Shown in pieces: positions 30,533 through 37,791 of a DNA stretch of 64,000 bases; positions within the stretch are counted from its first letter, which is position 1; each line of letters opens with the position of its first letter. The DNA is from Nocardia sp. NRRL S-836. Its GTDB lineage: Bacteria > Actinomycetota > Actinomycetes > Mycobacteriales > Pseudonocardiaceae. Below the pieces are notes generated by a model, which worked only from the letters and a program-made list of their open reading frames with translations, had not been told where the DNA came from and did not search any database. A program made the position numbers and the translations under genes. The DNA is taken from contig NZ_LGDY01000102.1 of assembly GCF_001279525.1 (NCBI RefSeq), positions 110,785 through 174,784 on the forward strand, given 5' to 3'.

Positions 30533-31627
30533 ATGTCGCAGCGGGAACCCGAGCTCGGCCGTGAACCGTTCGGCCGGGTCGGTGACGCCGAGGTGCACCG
30601 GTACGTCCTGGCCTGGCCAGGCGGTCTCACCGTGCGGGTGCTCGACTACGGTGGCGTGATCCAGTCACTGGAGGCGCCGGACCGCCGGGGCGTCCCCGGC
30701 AACGTGGTGCTCGGGTTCCCGGCACTGGACGACTACGTGGCGAACAACCAGCCCGGTGCGTCCAGGGTGTTCCTGGGCGCGCTGGTCGGCCGGTACGCCA
30801 ACCGCATCGCGGGCGGCACGTTCACCCTGGACGGCACGACGTACCGGCTGCCCGTCAACAACGGCCCGAACACCCTGCACGGCGGCCCGGACGGCTTCGA
30901 CGCGCAGGTGTGGTCGGCGACCGAGCTGCACGAGCCCGACAGCGTGGGCGTGCGGCTGGAGCTGGTGAGCCCGGCCGGCGACCAGGGCTTCCCCGCCACC
31001 GTCACGACCCAGGTGACCTACCGCCTCAGTCGCGACAACCGCCTGAGCATCACCTACAGCGCGACCGCCGACGCGCCGACCGTGCTCAACCTGACCAACC
31101 ACACCTACTGGAACCTGGCCGGGGAGGGCAACGGCGACGTCTTCGGCCACTCGCTGCGGATCGACGCGAGCCGGTTCTGCCCGGTCGACGACACGCTGAT
31201 CCCGGTGGGCAGCCCGGTGCCGGTCGAGTCGACGCCGTTCGACTTCCGCGAGCCGACCCCGATCGGCGCCCGCATCGACGGCCCCGACCCCCAGCTGCTG
31301 CTGGCCGGCGGCTACGACCACAACTGGGTGCTCGACGACGCCGACCCGGCGACGCCCGCGTTCGCCGCACAGGCCGACGACCCGGTGTCCGGGCGCCGCC
31401 TGACCATGTGGACCACCGAGCCGGGCCTGCAGTTCTACTCCGGCAACTTCCTCACCGAGGACCTGGTCGGCACCGGTGGCCGCCCGTACCGCCGGGGCGC
31501 CGGTTTCGCGCTGGAGGCGCAGCACTTCCCCGACTCGCCGAACCGCCCCGACTTCCCCAGCACCGTGCTGCGGCCGGGCGAGGCCTACCACCAGGAGACG
31601 GTCTACGGTCTGTCCACCTCGGACTGA
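30533..31627 (+). CDS. galM: galactose mutarotase (aldose 1-epimerase)
   Basis: 364 residues, no signal peptide. Beta-supersandwich with LDYGGVIQSLEAPDR, NRIAGGTFTLDG, NNGPNTLHGGPDGFD, NHTYWNLAGE (catalytic His190), GGYDHNWVLD and GFALEAQHFPDSPN (catalytic Glu328). It interconverts alpha and beta anomers of galactose, glucose, xylose or arabinose after uptake. It follows the GH43 gene by 13 bases and closes the chvE operon, matching a role in processing imported sugars. Confidence 0.95.
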   Translation: MSQREPELGREPFGRVGDAEVHRYVLAWPGGLTVRVLDYGGVIQSLEAPDRRGVPGNVVLGFPALDDYVANNQPGASRVFLGALVGRYANRIAGGTFTLDGTTYRLPVNNGPNTLHGGPDGFDAQVWSATELHEPDSVGVRLELVSPAGDQGFPATVTTQVTYRLSRDNRLSITYSATADAPTVLNLTNHTYWNLAGEGNGDVFGHSLRIDASRFCPVDDTLIPVGSPVPVESTPFDFREPTPIGARIDGPDPQLLLAGGYDHNWVLDDADPATPAFAAQADDPVSGRRLTMWTTEPGLQFYSGNFLTEDLVGTGGRPYRRGAGFALEAQHFPDSPNRPDFPSTVLRPGEAYHQETVYGLSTSD

Positions 31628-31639
31628 TCGGGGTGTCGT

Positions 31640-31676
31640 GCCGGTCACGGCGGTGGTCCTCGCCGCTGTGACCGGC
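31640..31676 (+). terminator. hairpin after galM
   Basis: Arms GCCGGTCAC (31640-31648) and GTGACCGGC (31668-31676) with a nested GGCG/CGCC stem inside. It lies 12 bases after the stop and directly before the transposase remnant. Confidence 0.7.
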
Positions 31677-31680
31677 AGGT

Positions 31681-32040
31681 GTCGCGGACCAGCTGGGCAT
31701 CTCAAGGGCCACCGTGCACAAGTGGCCGGCCTGGCACCGACCTGAGGGCGGCGTGGGCCTGGCAGATCGCAGCTCGCAGCCCCGCCCGGACACCGGCCGA
31801 GGTCGAGGACCGCATTCCGGCCGTGCGGCGGGAGGTACGACGCGGCCCGGTGGACCTGTCCGGCCTGCTGGCCTCCACGACAGGCCGGATTCTGCGCGGC
31901 CGCGGCGAGCCCGCCCTGGCCGTGGCCGACCCGATCACCGGCCTGCCGGTGTGCCGCCGCCACAGCGGCATCCGCTACGAACGCGCCCACACCGCCTTCG
32001 GCGGCCACCCATCACCCCCGACTGACCCCTTGGACGTCGA
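31681..32040 (+). pseudogene. IS481-family transposase remnant with frameshifts and an internal deletion
   Basis: Frame 1 from 31681 reads VADQLGISRATVHKW, the transposase HTH, and continues to ADRSSQPRP. Near 31795 the similarity jumps to another frame (AEVEDRIPAVRREV...TTGRILRGRGEPAL...IRYERA). IRYERA is joined directly to HTAFGGHP, which in IS481 transposases lies near the C-terminus, so the DDE catalytic core is deleted. One more base is missing in the C-run of the GGHPPIT motif. No terminal inverted repeats were identified. A dead element between galM and the convergent AraC gene. The gap 31628-32052 holds nothing else apart from the hairpin. Confidence 0.75.
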
Positions 32041-32052
32041 CAACGTCACGAG

Positions 32053-32811
32053 TCAGCACAGCTGGGCCCCGCGGATCGCCTGCGGTGACGCGCCCAGCTC
32101 CCGGCGGCACACCTTGTTGAACGCCTGCAGGTCCGGGATGCCGACGGCCGCCGCGACGGCGGTGACCGACAGCGTCGAGGCGGTGAGCAGGTGGTGTGCC
32201 CGCTCCACGCGACGGCGGCGCAGGTAGGCCACCACGGTGGTGCCGGTGCGGGCGCGGAACAGCCGGGTCAGGTGGTTGTGCGACACCCCGGCCACCTCGG
32301 CGACCTCCGCCACCGACAGCGGGCCCGCGAGGTTCGCCTCGATGTGCGCGGCGGCCACCGCCACCGGGTCCGGCCGGCCGCGCCCGGCCGGCGCCGCGTC
32401 GGTCAGCTGCCACAGCACGGTCCACAGGTGCGCGGCGGCGCGTGGCGGTGCGGCGGCGAGGGCTCCGCGCATCAGCCGGTCGATGACCGTCCTGTTCGGA
32501 CCGGCGTCCTGCATCACCGGCGCCACCCGGTGCCCGTCGCCGGCCGGCAGGCGCAGGTGGGCGTAGAGGTGCTCGGACCGGCCGCGGTACCGGAAGCGGA
32601 CCTCGGTGCCGGGCGGGACGAGGCTGACGTGGCCGGGGGCGATGCGGTGCCGCGTGCCGCCGAGCTCGAGCACGCCCTCGTAGCCGTAGAGGTGCAGCTG
32701 CCACAGGCCGGGCAGCCGGAAGACGTCCTCCAGCACCGTGGTCCCGTGCACCGCCACCCCGGCGTCGGCCACCACCGGCGCCTCGCCCAGGGGCAGCACG
32801 ACCTGACGCAC
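32053..32811 (-). CDS. AraC-family transcriptional regulator with cupin-type sensor domain
   Basis: 252 residues. The N-terminal half (about 1-125) is a small beta-barrel sensor: LHLYGYEGVLELGGTRHRIA, GHVSLVPPGTEVRFRYRG. The C-terminal two-HTH domain (about 150-250) carries LSVAEVAEVAGVSHNHLTRL, FRARTGTTVVAYLRRRRVERAHHLL and VTAVAAAVGIPDLQAFNKV. GTG 32811 is preferred: a longer reading would run through the divergent gene's promoter and over its start. It is divergent from the dioxygenase gene at 32883 and likely regulates it. An inverted repeat lies between the two. Confidence 0.88.
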   Translation of the reverse strand: MRQVVLPLGEAPVVADAGVAVHGTTVLEDVFRLPGLWQLHLYGYEGVLELGGTRHRIAPGHVSLVPPGTEVRFRYRGRSEHLYAHLRLPAGDGHRVAPVMQDAGPNRTVIDRLMRGALAAAPPRAAAHLWTVLWQLTDAAPAGRGRPDPVAVAAAHIEANLAGPLSVAEVAEVAGVSHNHLTRLFRARTGTTVVAYLRRRRVERAHHLLTASTLSVTAVAAAVGIPDLQAFNKVCRRELGASPQAIRGAQLC

Positions 32812-32830
32812 GGGTGAAAAACTACCAGCA

Positions 32831-32849
32831 GTGGGTGATTTCAACCCAC
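32831..32849. promoter_or_regulatory. inverted repeat between the AraC and dioxygenase genes
   Basis: Arms GTGGGT (32831-32836) and ACCCAC (32844-32849) around GATTTCA. It lies in the 71-base divergent intergenic region and is a candidate operator. Short arms, so moderate support. Confidence 0.4.
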
Positions 32850-32882
32850 GCCGCGCACGGACCCGCCGCCTACTTTCGTGGC

Positions 32883-33704
32883 ATGCCAACCACTACTCCC
32901 CCGCTGCTCACCTCGGTGCAGCTGGCCCGGTTCGTCGCGCACGGCCACCTGCGGCTGGACGCGGTCGTGCCGGCGGAGCTGAACCGGGAAGCACTCGACC
33001 TGCTCCCGGCCGGCCTGCCGGACGTCCCCCACGGCACCCCGTTGGCCGACGCCTACCCGCCGGGGTCGCTGCCCCGGCGGCTGGTCGAACTCCCGGCCGT
33101 CGCGGGCGCCCTGCGGTCGCTCGTCGGGCCGTCGCCGACCGTGGACCACCACGCGGTGCACGTCCGCGAACCGCACGAGGGCCACGCCCAGCCGCTGCAC
33201 GGCGACGCGATCATCGACGTGCGCCCGGACGCGTTCGACGTGCAGCTCATGTACTACCCGCAGGAGGTCACGGCGGACATGGGCGGCACGCTGCTCGTGC
33301 CGGGCAGCCACCTGCGCCGCACCAACGAGAGCGACACCGGCCGCTACCAGAACCTGCGCGGCCAGACCCGCCTGGTCTGCCCGGCGGGCACGGTCCTGTT
33401 GCTGCACCACGGGATCTGGCACGGCGGGCGCCGCAACGACAGCGCCCGGCGCCGGTACATGTTCAAGATCCGGTTCAACCCGACCGTGCCGCAGGTGCGG
33501 TTGTGGGACACCGCCGACCTGGCCGACCCCGCGGTCACGACCGAGCTGGGCCGCTACTTCCCGTGGTACGAGCAGGCCACCGGCCGCCTGGAGGTCCACA
33601 ACCGGGTGCGGTTGTGGCGTGCGCTGACCGGCGACGACTCGTTCGACGTCGAGCACTGGGTCACCCGCGTCACGAACCGTCCCTCGCAGCGGAGCCGCTC
33701 ATGA
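32883..33704 (+). CDS. phytanoyl-CoA dioxygenase-family Fe(II)/2-oxoglutarate enzyme
   Basis: 273 residues, cytoplasmic. The double-stranded beta-helix iron site is visible as HGDAIID (His106, Asp108) and IWHGGRRND (His180), with Arg residues after it (ARRRYMFKIRF) suited to binding 2-oxoglutarate. PhyH-family enzymes hydroxylate varied small molecules; the substrate is not predictable here. The C-terminal FPWYEQATGRLEVHNRVRLWRAL stretch is found in bacterial members. The start ATG 32883 follows shortly after the divergent AraC promoter region. Its stop overlaps the start of a 92-residue protein (ATGA), so the two are made together. Confidence 0.85.
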   Translation: MPTTTPPLLTSVQLARFVAHGHLRLDAVVPAELNREALDLLPAGLPDVPHGTPLADAYPPGSLPRRLVELPAVAGALRSLVGPSPTVDHHAVHVREPHEGHAQPLHGDAIIDVRPDAFDVQLMYYPQEVTADMGGTLLVPGSHLRRTNESDTGRYQNLRGQTRLVCPAGTVLLLHHGIWHGGRRNDSARRRYMFKIRFNPTVPQVRLWDTADLADPAVTTELGRYFPWYEQATGRLEVHNRVRLWRALTGDDSFDVEHWVTRVTNRPSQRSRS

Positions 33705-33979
33705 CCGTCCGGCAGCAGGTCCTGGTGCTGTACCTGTCCACCTCCGCGCTCGACTCGCACGTGGTCGGCTGGGCGCGCTACGACGGCACGGGCGCGTCGC
33801 GGCCCACCACCGGCGACTCGGACGAGCCGCCGTACCCGGACGGGGTGGCCGCGTTGCGGGACGGCTGGCGGTTGTTCCAGGCCGCGCAACTGCTTCCGCC
33901 CCATCCGGGTGGCGAGTACGACGTGTCGTTCCTCAAGCACGAGTTCTTCTTCGAGAAACTCGGCCAGATCTCCGGCTAG
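33701..33979 (+). CDS. small conserved-looking protein coupled to the dioxygenase
   Basis: 92 residues, no signal peptide or membrane segment. The central part (VVGWARYDGTG, EPPYPDGVAALRDGWRLFQA) and the C-terminus (LPPHPGGEYDVSFLKHEFFFEKL) are rich in aromatic and acidic residues, and coding bias matches its neighbours. ATG 33701 overlaps the dioxygenase stop in ATGA. The stop overlaps by four bases the stop of the convergent GH43 gene, the two sharing the palindrome CTAG. I do not recognise a function. Coupling suggests a partner or accessory of the dioxygenase. Confidence 0.7.
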   Translation: MTVRQQVLVLYLSTSALDSHVVGWARYDGTGASRPTTGDSDEPPYPDGVAALRDGWRLFQAAQLLPPHPGGEYDVSFLKHEFFFEKLGQISG

Positions 33980-35943
33980 GGCGTGGTCAGCGCGAACCGC
34001 GACACCCCGACCGATCCGCCCAGCGCCTGCGTGGCGTGGTTGAAGATGCCGAACCGGTAGCCCATGAAGAACTGCCAGTCGCTCTTCAGCGTGAACCCGC
34101 TGCCGAGCGAGCTGAAGTTCACCCCGTCGGTGCTGTAGGAGAACCGGGCCTGCCTGCCGCTGCCGGGTCTGATGTCGGCGTTGGCGCGCAACCAGATCCG
34201 GGTGCCGGTGAAGTTCGCGCTCGCGACCTCCGTGCCGGTGCCGGTCGTGTTCCAGTTCGAGTCCATGGTCAGGCCGTTGACCATGACCACGCGGTTGCGG
34301 CCGCTGTCGCGTTTTATGCCGATCCAGGCCGAGGAGTCCCTCAGCATCGCCAGACCGCTGCGGTCGCCGTCGCGCATCGCGCTCACGTCGAGCTCGACGG
34401 TGGCCGTGGAGGTCGGGCCCTGCACGCGGTGGGTCAGGGTGTTGCGGGCGTTGTACAGGTCGTTGGTGACCGTGGCGGTCGAGAGCCGCAGACCGTTGTT
34501 CACGCTGTACTTCGTGGTGTCGGGGTTGTGGTTCCACTCCCACTGCGGCCCGAGCTGTGTGCCCTGGAACGTGTCCACGCCGGTCATGGGTTTGACCTGA
34601 CGTGGTGGTGCGGGCAGGTTCGGCATCGGGTAGTTCGCGCCCCAGCCGCCGTTGACCGTGGTGATGCGCGGCCAGCCGTCGGAGGTCCAGGTGACCGGTG
34701 CGAGCACCGGCACGCGGCCACCGGGGTAGGCGTCGACGAACGCCATGTAGTACCAGTCACCGTTCTGCGTCTGCACCAGGCCGCCCTGGTGCGGCACCCC
34801 GCCGCCCTGGATCGGCGTGGGCATGTTCAGCAGCACCTGCTGGACGGTGTAGGGGCCCCACGGGCTGGACGACTTGAGCACGTACTGGCCGTTCGCCGGC
34901 TTGGTCAGCCAGATGTAGTAGTTGCCGCCCCGCTTGTAGAACCGGGAACCCTCCAGCGTTCCGATGTTCGAGGGCGTCTGGAACACCTGCTGCGAACGCA
35001 CCTCGGACTTCCCGTCCGCCGACAGCTGCGCGACGCTGATCGTGGTGTTGCCGTAGGCGACGTACATCGTGTCGTTGTCGTCGACCAGCATGCCGGCGTC
35101 GTAGTAGCACTTGGGAATGGTGGCGTGCTTGGACCACTGCCCGTCGACGGCGGTGGCCGTGTAGATGTGGGTCTGGGCGAAGTCCACGCACCCGCCCCAG
35201 TAGAACGTCTTGTTGCTCTTGCGGTGCTGCAGGAACGACGCCCAGATGCCCCGCACGTAGCCGCGGCCGCCGTTGAGGTCGTACTTGCTGCCGAAGTCCA
35301 GCCGCGGCACGGAGTGGCCGGCGAACTCCCAGTTGACCAGGTCGTAGGAACGCAGCACCGGCGCGCCCGGCGAGTAGTGCATGGTGGACGCCGAGTAGTA
35401 GTAGGCGTCGTCGACGCGGATGATGTCGATGTCCGCGAAGTCCTGCCACAGCACCGGGTTGGTGAACGACGACGGCCGGGGCGTGCTGGTCGTGGTCGTG
35501 GTCGTCGTAGTGGTGGTGGTCGTTGTCGTGGTAGGCGTGCCGGTGTCGTCGCACGTGGTGCCGTTCAGGCGGAAGGACACCGGGTCGGGGTTGGTCGAGG
35601 TGACCGTGGCGTTGAACCCGAACTCCACCTTGCCGCCGGTGGGCACGGAGCCGTTGTAGGACACGTTGCGGGCACTGACCTGGTCCCCGCTCTGCGTGAT
35701 CGTGGCGTTCCAGTGCTGCCCGACCTGCTGACCGGAGGCGTAGGTCCATTCGAGGGTCCAGCCGTTGAGCGCGTCGCCGGTGTTCGTGATCGACACGGAC
35801 GCACCGAAGCCGCCCTGCCACTCGGAGGTCTTGGTGTAGGTGACCGAGCAGCCGGGAGCCGCGTGTGCCGCCGTGGTCGCGGCGAGTCCGGCGGCCACGA
35901 GGGTGAGCGCGGCCAGCCCGGCCGCGAGGGGTGCGCGCCTCAT
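33976..35943 (-). CDS. secreted GH43 enzyme with N-terminal CBM2 and poly-Thr linker
   Basis: 655 residues. Signal peptide about 1-28. CBM2 (about 29-130; Cys at both ends, GCSVTYTKTSEWQGGFG to LNGTTC) is followed by about 15 consecutive Thr. The GH43 propeller (about 158-440) starts FTNPVLWQDFADIDIIRVDD (catalytic-base Asp in the first blade) and contains LEGSRFYKRGGNYYIWLTK (likely catalytic Glu). A C-terminal beta-sandwich (about 455-655, DTFQGTQLGPQWEWNHNPD) is the GH43_C2 domain typical of beta-xylosidase/arabinofuranosidase members. ATG 35943 overlaps the GH27 stop by four bases, so both are co-translated. It likely trims xylan or arabinoxylan bound through CBM2. Confidence 0.92.
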   Translation of the reverse strand: MRRAPLAAGLAALTLVAAGLAATTAAHAAPGCSVTYTKTSEWQGGFGASVSITNTGDALNGWTLEWTYASGQQVGQHWNATITQSGDQVSARNVSYNGSVPTGGKVEFGFNATVTSTNPDPVSFRLNGTTCDDTGTPTTTTTTTTTTTTTTTSTPRPSSFTNPVLWQDFADIDIIRVDDAYYYSASTMHYSPGAPVLRSYDLVNWEFAGHSVPRLDFGSKYDLNGGRGYVRGIWASFLQHRKSNKTFYWGGCVDFAQTHIYTATAVDGQWSKHATIPKCYYDAGMLVDDNDTMYVAYGNTTISVAQLSADGKSEVRSQQVFQTPSNIGTLEGSRFYKRGGNYYIWLTKPANGQYVLKSSSPWGPYTVQQVLLNMPTPIQGGGVPHQGGLVQTQNGDWYYMAFVDAYPGGRVPVLAPVTWTSDGWPRITTVNGGWGANYPMPNLPAPPRQVKPMTGVDTFQGTQLGPQWEWNHNPDTTKYSVNNGLRLSTATVTNDLYNARNTLTHRVQGPTSTATVELDVSAMRDGDRSGLAMLRDSSAWIGIKRDSGRNRVVMVNGLTMDSNWNTTGTGTEVASANFTGTRIWLRANADIRPGSGRQARFSYSTDGVNFSSLGSGFTLKSDWQFFMGYRFGIFNHATQALGGSVGVSRFALTTP

Positions 35944-37589
35944 GACCGCGTCCACTTCTGGTTGTTCTGCCCGTTGCAGGTCCACAGGACCAGCTTGGAT
36001 CCGTTGGTGGTCGCGGCCCGTTCGACGTCGAGGCACAGGCCGGACTGGGTGTTGCGCAGCGTTCCGTCTGCCTGGGCGGTCCACTGCTGGTTGGCCTGGC
36101 CGTTGCACTGCCAGATGATCACGCGGGTGCCGTTGGTGGTGCCCTGGTTGTAGCCGTCGAGGCACTTGTCGCCGAACACGCGCACCTCACCGCTCGCCCA
36201 GGTGGTCCACTGCTGGCTCGCGGCGGTGTTGCAGTCCTGGATCACGGCGTTGGTGCCCGCGGCGGTGGCGCCGTTCTCGGAGTCAAGGCAGCGGTTCGCG
36301 CCCGTGCCGCGCAGTCGCGCGGTGGTGCCCGTCAGCGGGCTGCCGCCGGTCACCCGGAAGGCGGCCACGCCGTGCGCGGGCACGGAGGCGGAGATCGCGC
36401 CCGAGGTCGACGAGGTGGCACCGGTCCACAGGTCGGTCAGCGTGAAACCGCTGCCCGACAGGCCGATCTGGGCGGCAATGGTGGACACGGTCGCGGTGCC
36501 GCTGCCCCGGTTGAACAGGCCGACGGCGACCGAGCCGTCCGCGAGCGGCTTGGCGAACACCTCGGTGGCGCCGTCGTCACGCACCCGGCGCCCGCCCGCG
36601 CCCAGGCTGTCCTGGTTCACCGCGATCAGCCGCGTGTTGCGCAGGACCGCGCTCACGTCCGCGGACATGGTGCGGATGTCGTTGCCCGCCATGAGCGGCG
36701 CGGCCATCAGCGACCACAGCGCGAAGTGCGCGCGGGACTCGGTGATGGTGAGCCCGGGACGGCCCACGACGAGCATGTCGGGGTCGTTCCAGTGGCCGGG
36801 ACCGGCCTGGGCGGCGAGCGGGGCGGTGACGTCCAGGACGTTGCCCACGCCCATCGGGTAGCTGTTGACGTTGCCGTTCTGCCAGATGTCCAGCAGGTCC
36901 TCGGTGGTGCGCCAGAGGTCGGCGACCTCACCCCAGTTGTACCGGTCGCCGGTGATGGCGTGGAAGCTGTTGGGGTTGATGCTGTAGACGATCGGGCGGC
37001 CGGTGGCGCGCAGGGCGTCCCGCATGATCGAGAACCGCGCGACCTGCTCGTCACGGGTGCCGGCGCCCGAGCACCAGTCGTACTTCAGGTAGTCCACGCC
37101 CCACGAGGCGAACGTGCGGGCGTCCTGGGCCTCGTGGCCCTTGCTGCCGGTGGCGCCGGGGAAGGCGCCGGTGCCCTGCGCGCACGTCTTCTCGTTGGGC
37201 ACCTGGTAGATGCCGAACTTCAGGCCGCGCGAGTGGATGTAGTCGCCCAGCGCCTTCATGCCGCTCGCGAACTTCGTCGGGTGCGCCCGCAGGTTGCCCG
37301 CCGAGTCGCGCTGCGGGTCGAACCAGCAGTCGTCCACGACCACGTACTGGTAGCCGGCGTCGCGCATGCCGGAGGACACCATCGCGTCGGCGGCCTGGCG
37401 GACCTGTGCCTCGGTGATGCCGCAGCCGAAGCTGTTCCAGCTGTTCCAGCCCAGCGGCGGGGTCAGCGCCGGACTGCCGGGCGCCGCGGCGGCGACGGGC
37501 GGCGACGCGACGGGGTTGGCGGTGACGGTCGCTACCGCCGCCAGCACGGCGACGGCTAGGTGCGCCAGTCTTCTGGTCCGAGAGCGCAT
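35940..37589 (-). CDS. secreted GH27 alpha-galactosidase with ricin-type lectin
   Basis: 549 residues. Signal peptide about 1-36. The GH27 barrel (about 40-325) shows PPLGWNSWNSFGCGITE, YVVVDDCWF, VDYLKYDWCSG with nucleophile Asp171, and WNDPDML (about 267-273) with the acid/base Asp. A small beta domain (about 330-410) and a ricin B/CBM13 trefoil (about 415-549; repeats SQQWTT, NQQWTA, NQKWTR) follow. It removes alpha-1,6-galactose from galactomannan or galacto-oligosaccharides. The ribosome site AGAGG lies 8 bases before ATG 37589. A stable hairpin sits 25 bases upstream in the leader. It is coupled by ATGA to the GH43 gene. Confidence 0.95.
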   Translation of the reverse strand: MRSRTRRLAHLAVAVLAAVATVTANPVASPPVAAAAPGSPALTPPLGWNSWNSFGCGITEAQVRQAADAMVSSGMRDAGYQYVVVDDCWFDPQRDSAGNLRAHPTKFASGMKALGDYIHSRGLKFGIYQVPNEKTCAQGTGAFPGATGSKGHEAQDARTFASWGVDYLKYDWCSGAGTRDEQVARFSIMRDALRATGRPIVYSINPNSFHAITGDRYNWGEVADLWRTTEDLLDIWQNGNVNSYPMGVGNVLDVTAPLAAQAGPGHWNDPDMLVVGRPGLTITESRAHFALWSLMAAPLMAGNDIRTMSADVSAVLRNTRLIAVNQDSLGAGGRRVRDDGATEVFAKPLADGSVAVGLFNRGSGTATVSTIAAQIGLSGSGFTLTDLWTGATSSTSGAISASVPAHGVAAFRVTGGSPLTGTTARLRGTGANRCLDSENGATAAGTNAVIQDCNTAASQQWTTWASGEVRVFGDKCLDGYNQGTTNGTRVIIWQCNGQANQQWTAQADGTLRNTQSGLCLDVERAATTNGSKLVLWTCNGQNNQKWTRS

Positions 37590-37613
37590 CGTGGCCTCTT
37601 TCTGGCAGGGGGA

Positions 37614-37646
37614 GGACGCCGCCGGAGCGGGTGGCCGGCGGCGTCC
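37614..37646 (-). terminator. 12-bp perfect hairpin between GH62 and GH27
   Basis: Arms GGACGCCGCCGG (37614-37625) and CCGGCGGCGTCC (37635-37646). On the minus strand it follows the GH62 gene and ends only 24 bases before the GH27 start codon. It may terminate GH62 transcripts or act as a partial attenuator. Confidence 0.65.
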
Positions 37647-37656
37647 GTCTTGGGGG

Positions 37657-37791
37657 TCGGCAGGTCGAGGTCGTTCTGGGTCGGCGGGCTGCGGTCGGCC
37701 CTGGATCGGCGGGCCGAGGTCGGTTCGGAATCAGCGGGCCGAGCCCGGTCCGGCGTCAGCAGGCCGAGTTGGTCTGGGTCAGCAGGCCGAG
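37657..37791. repeat. degenerate 23-25-bp tandem array spanning the GH62 stop codon
   Basis: Five units and a partial sixth begin at about 37657, 37681, 37706, 37731, 37756 and 37779. Each starts with a form of TCAGCAGGCCGAG or TCGGCGGGCCGAG. The last two lie inside the GH62 coding region (C-terminal LGLLTQTNSAC); the first four are non-coding. The two copies at 37756 and 37779 share 13 identical bases. The array looks like divergent reiterations of the gene's 3' end. Confidence 0.75.

Noticed and set aside
37657..37791. Possible CRISPR or iteron origin
   Set aside because: Units abut without spacers, are degenerate and begin inside a coding region; no replication gene nearby.
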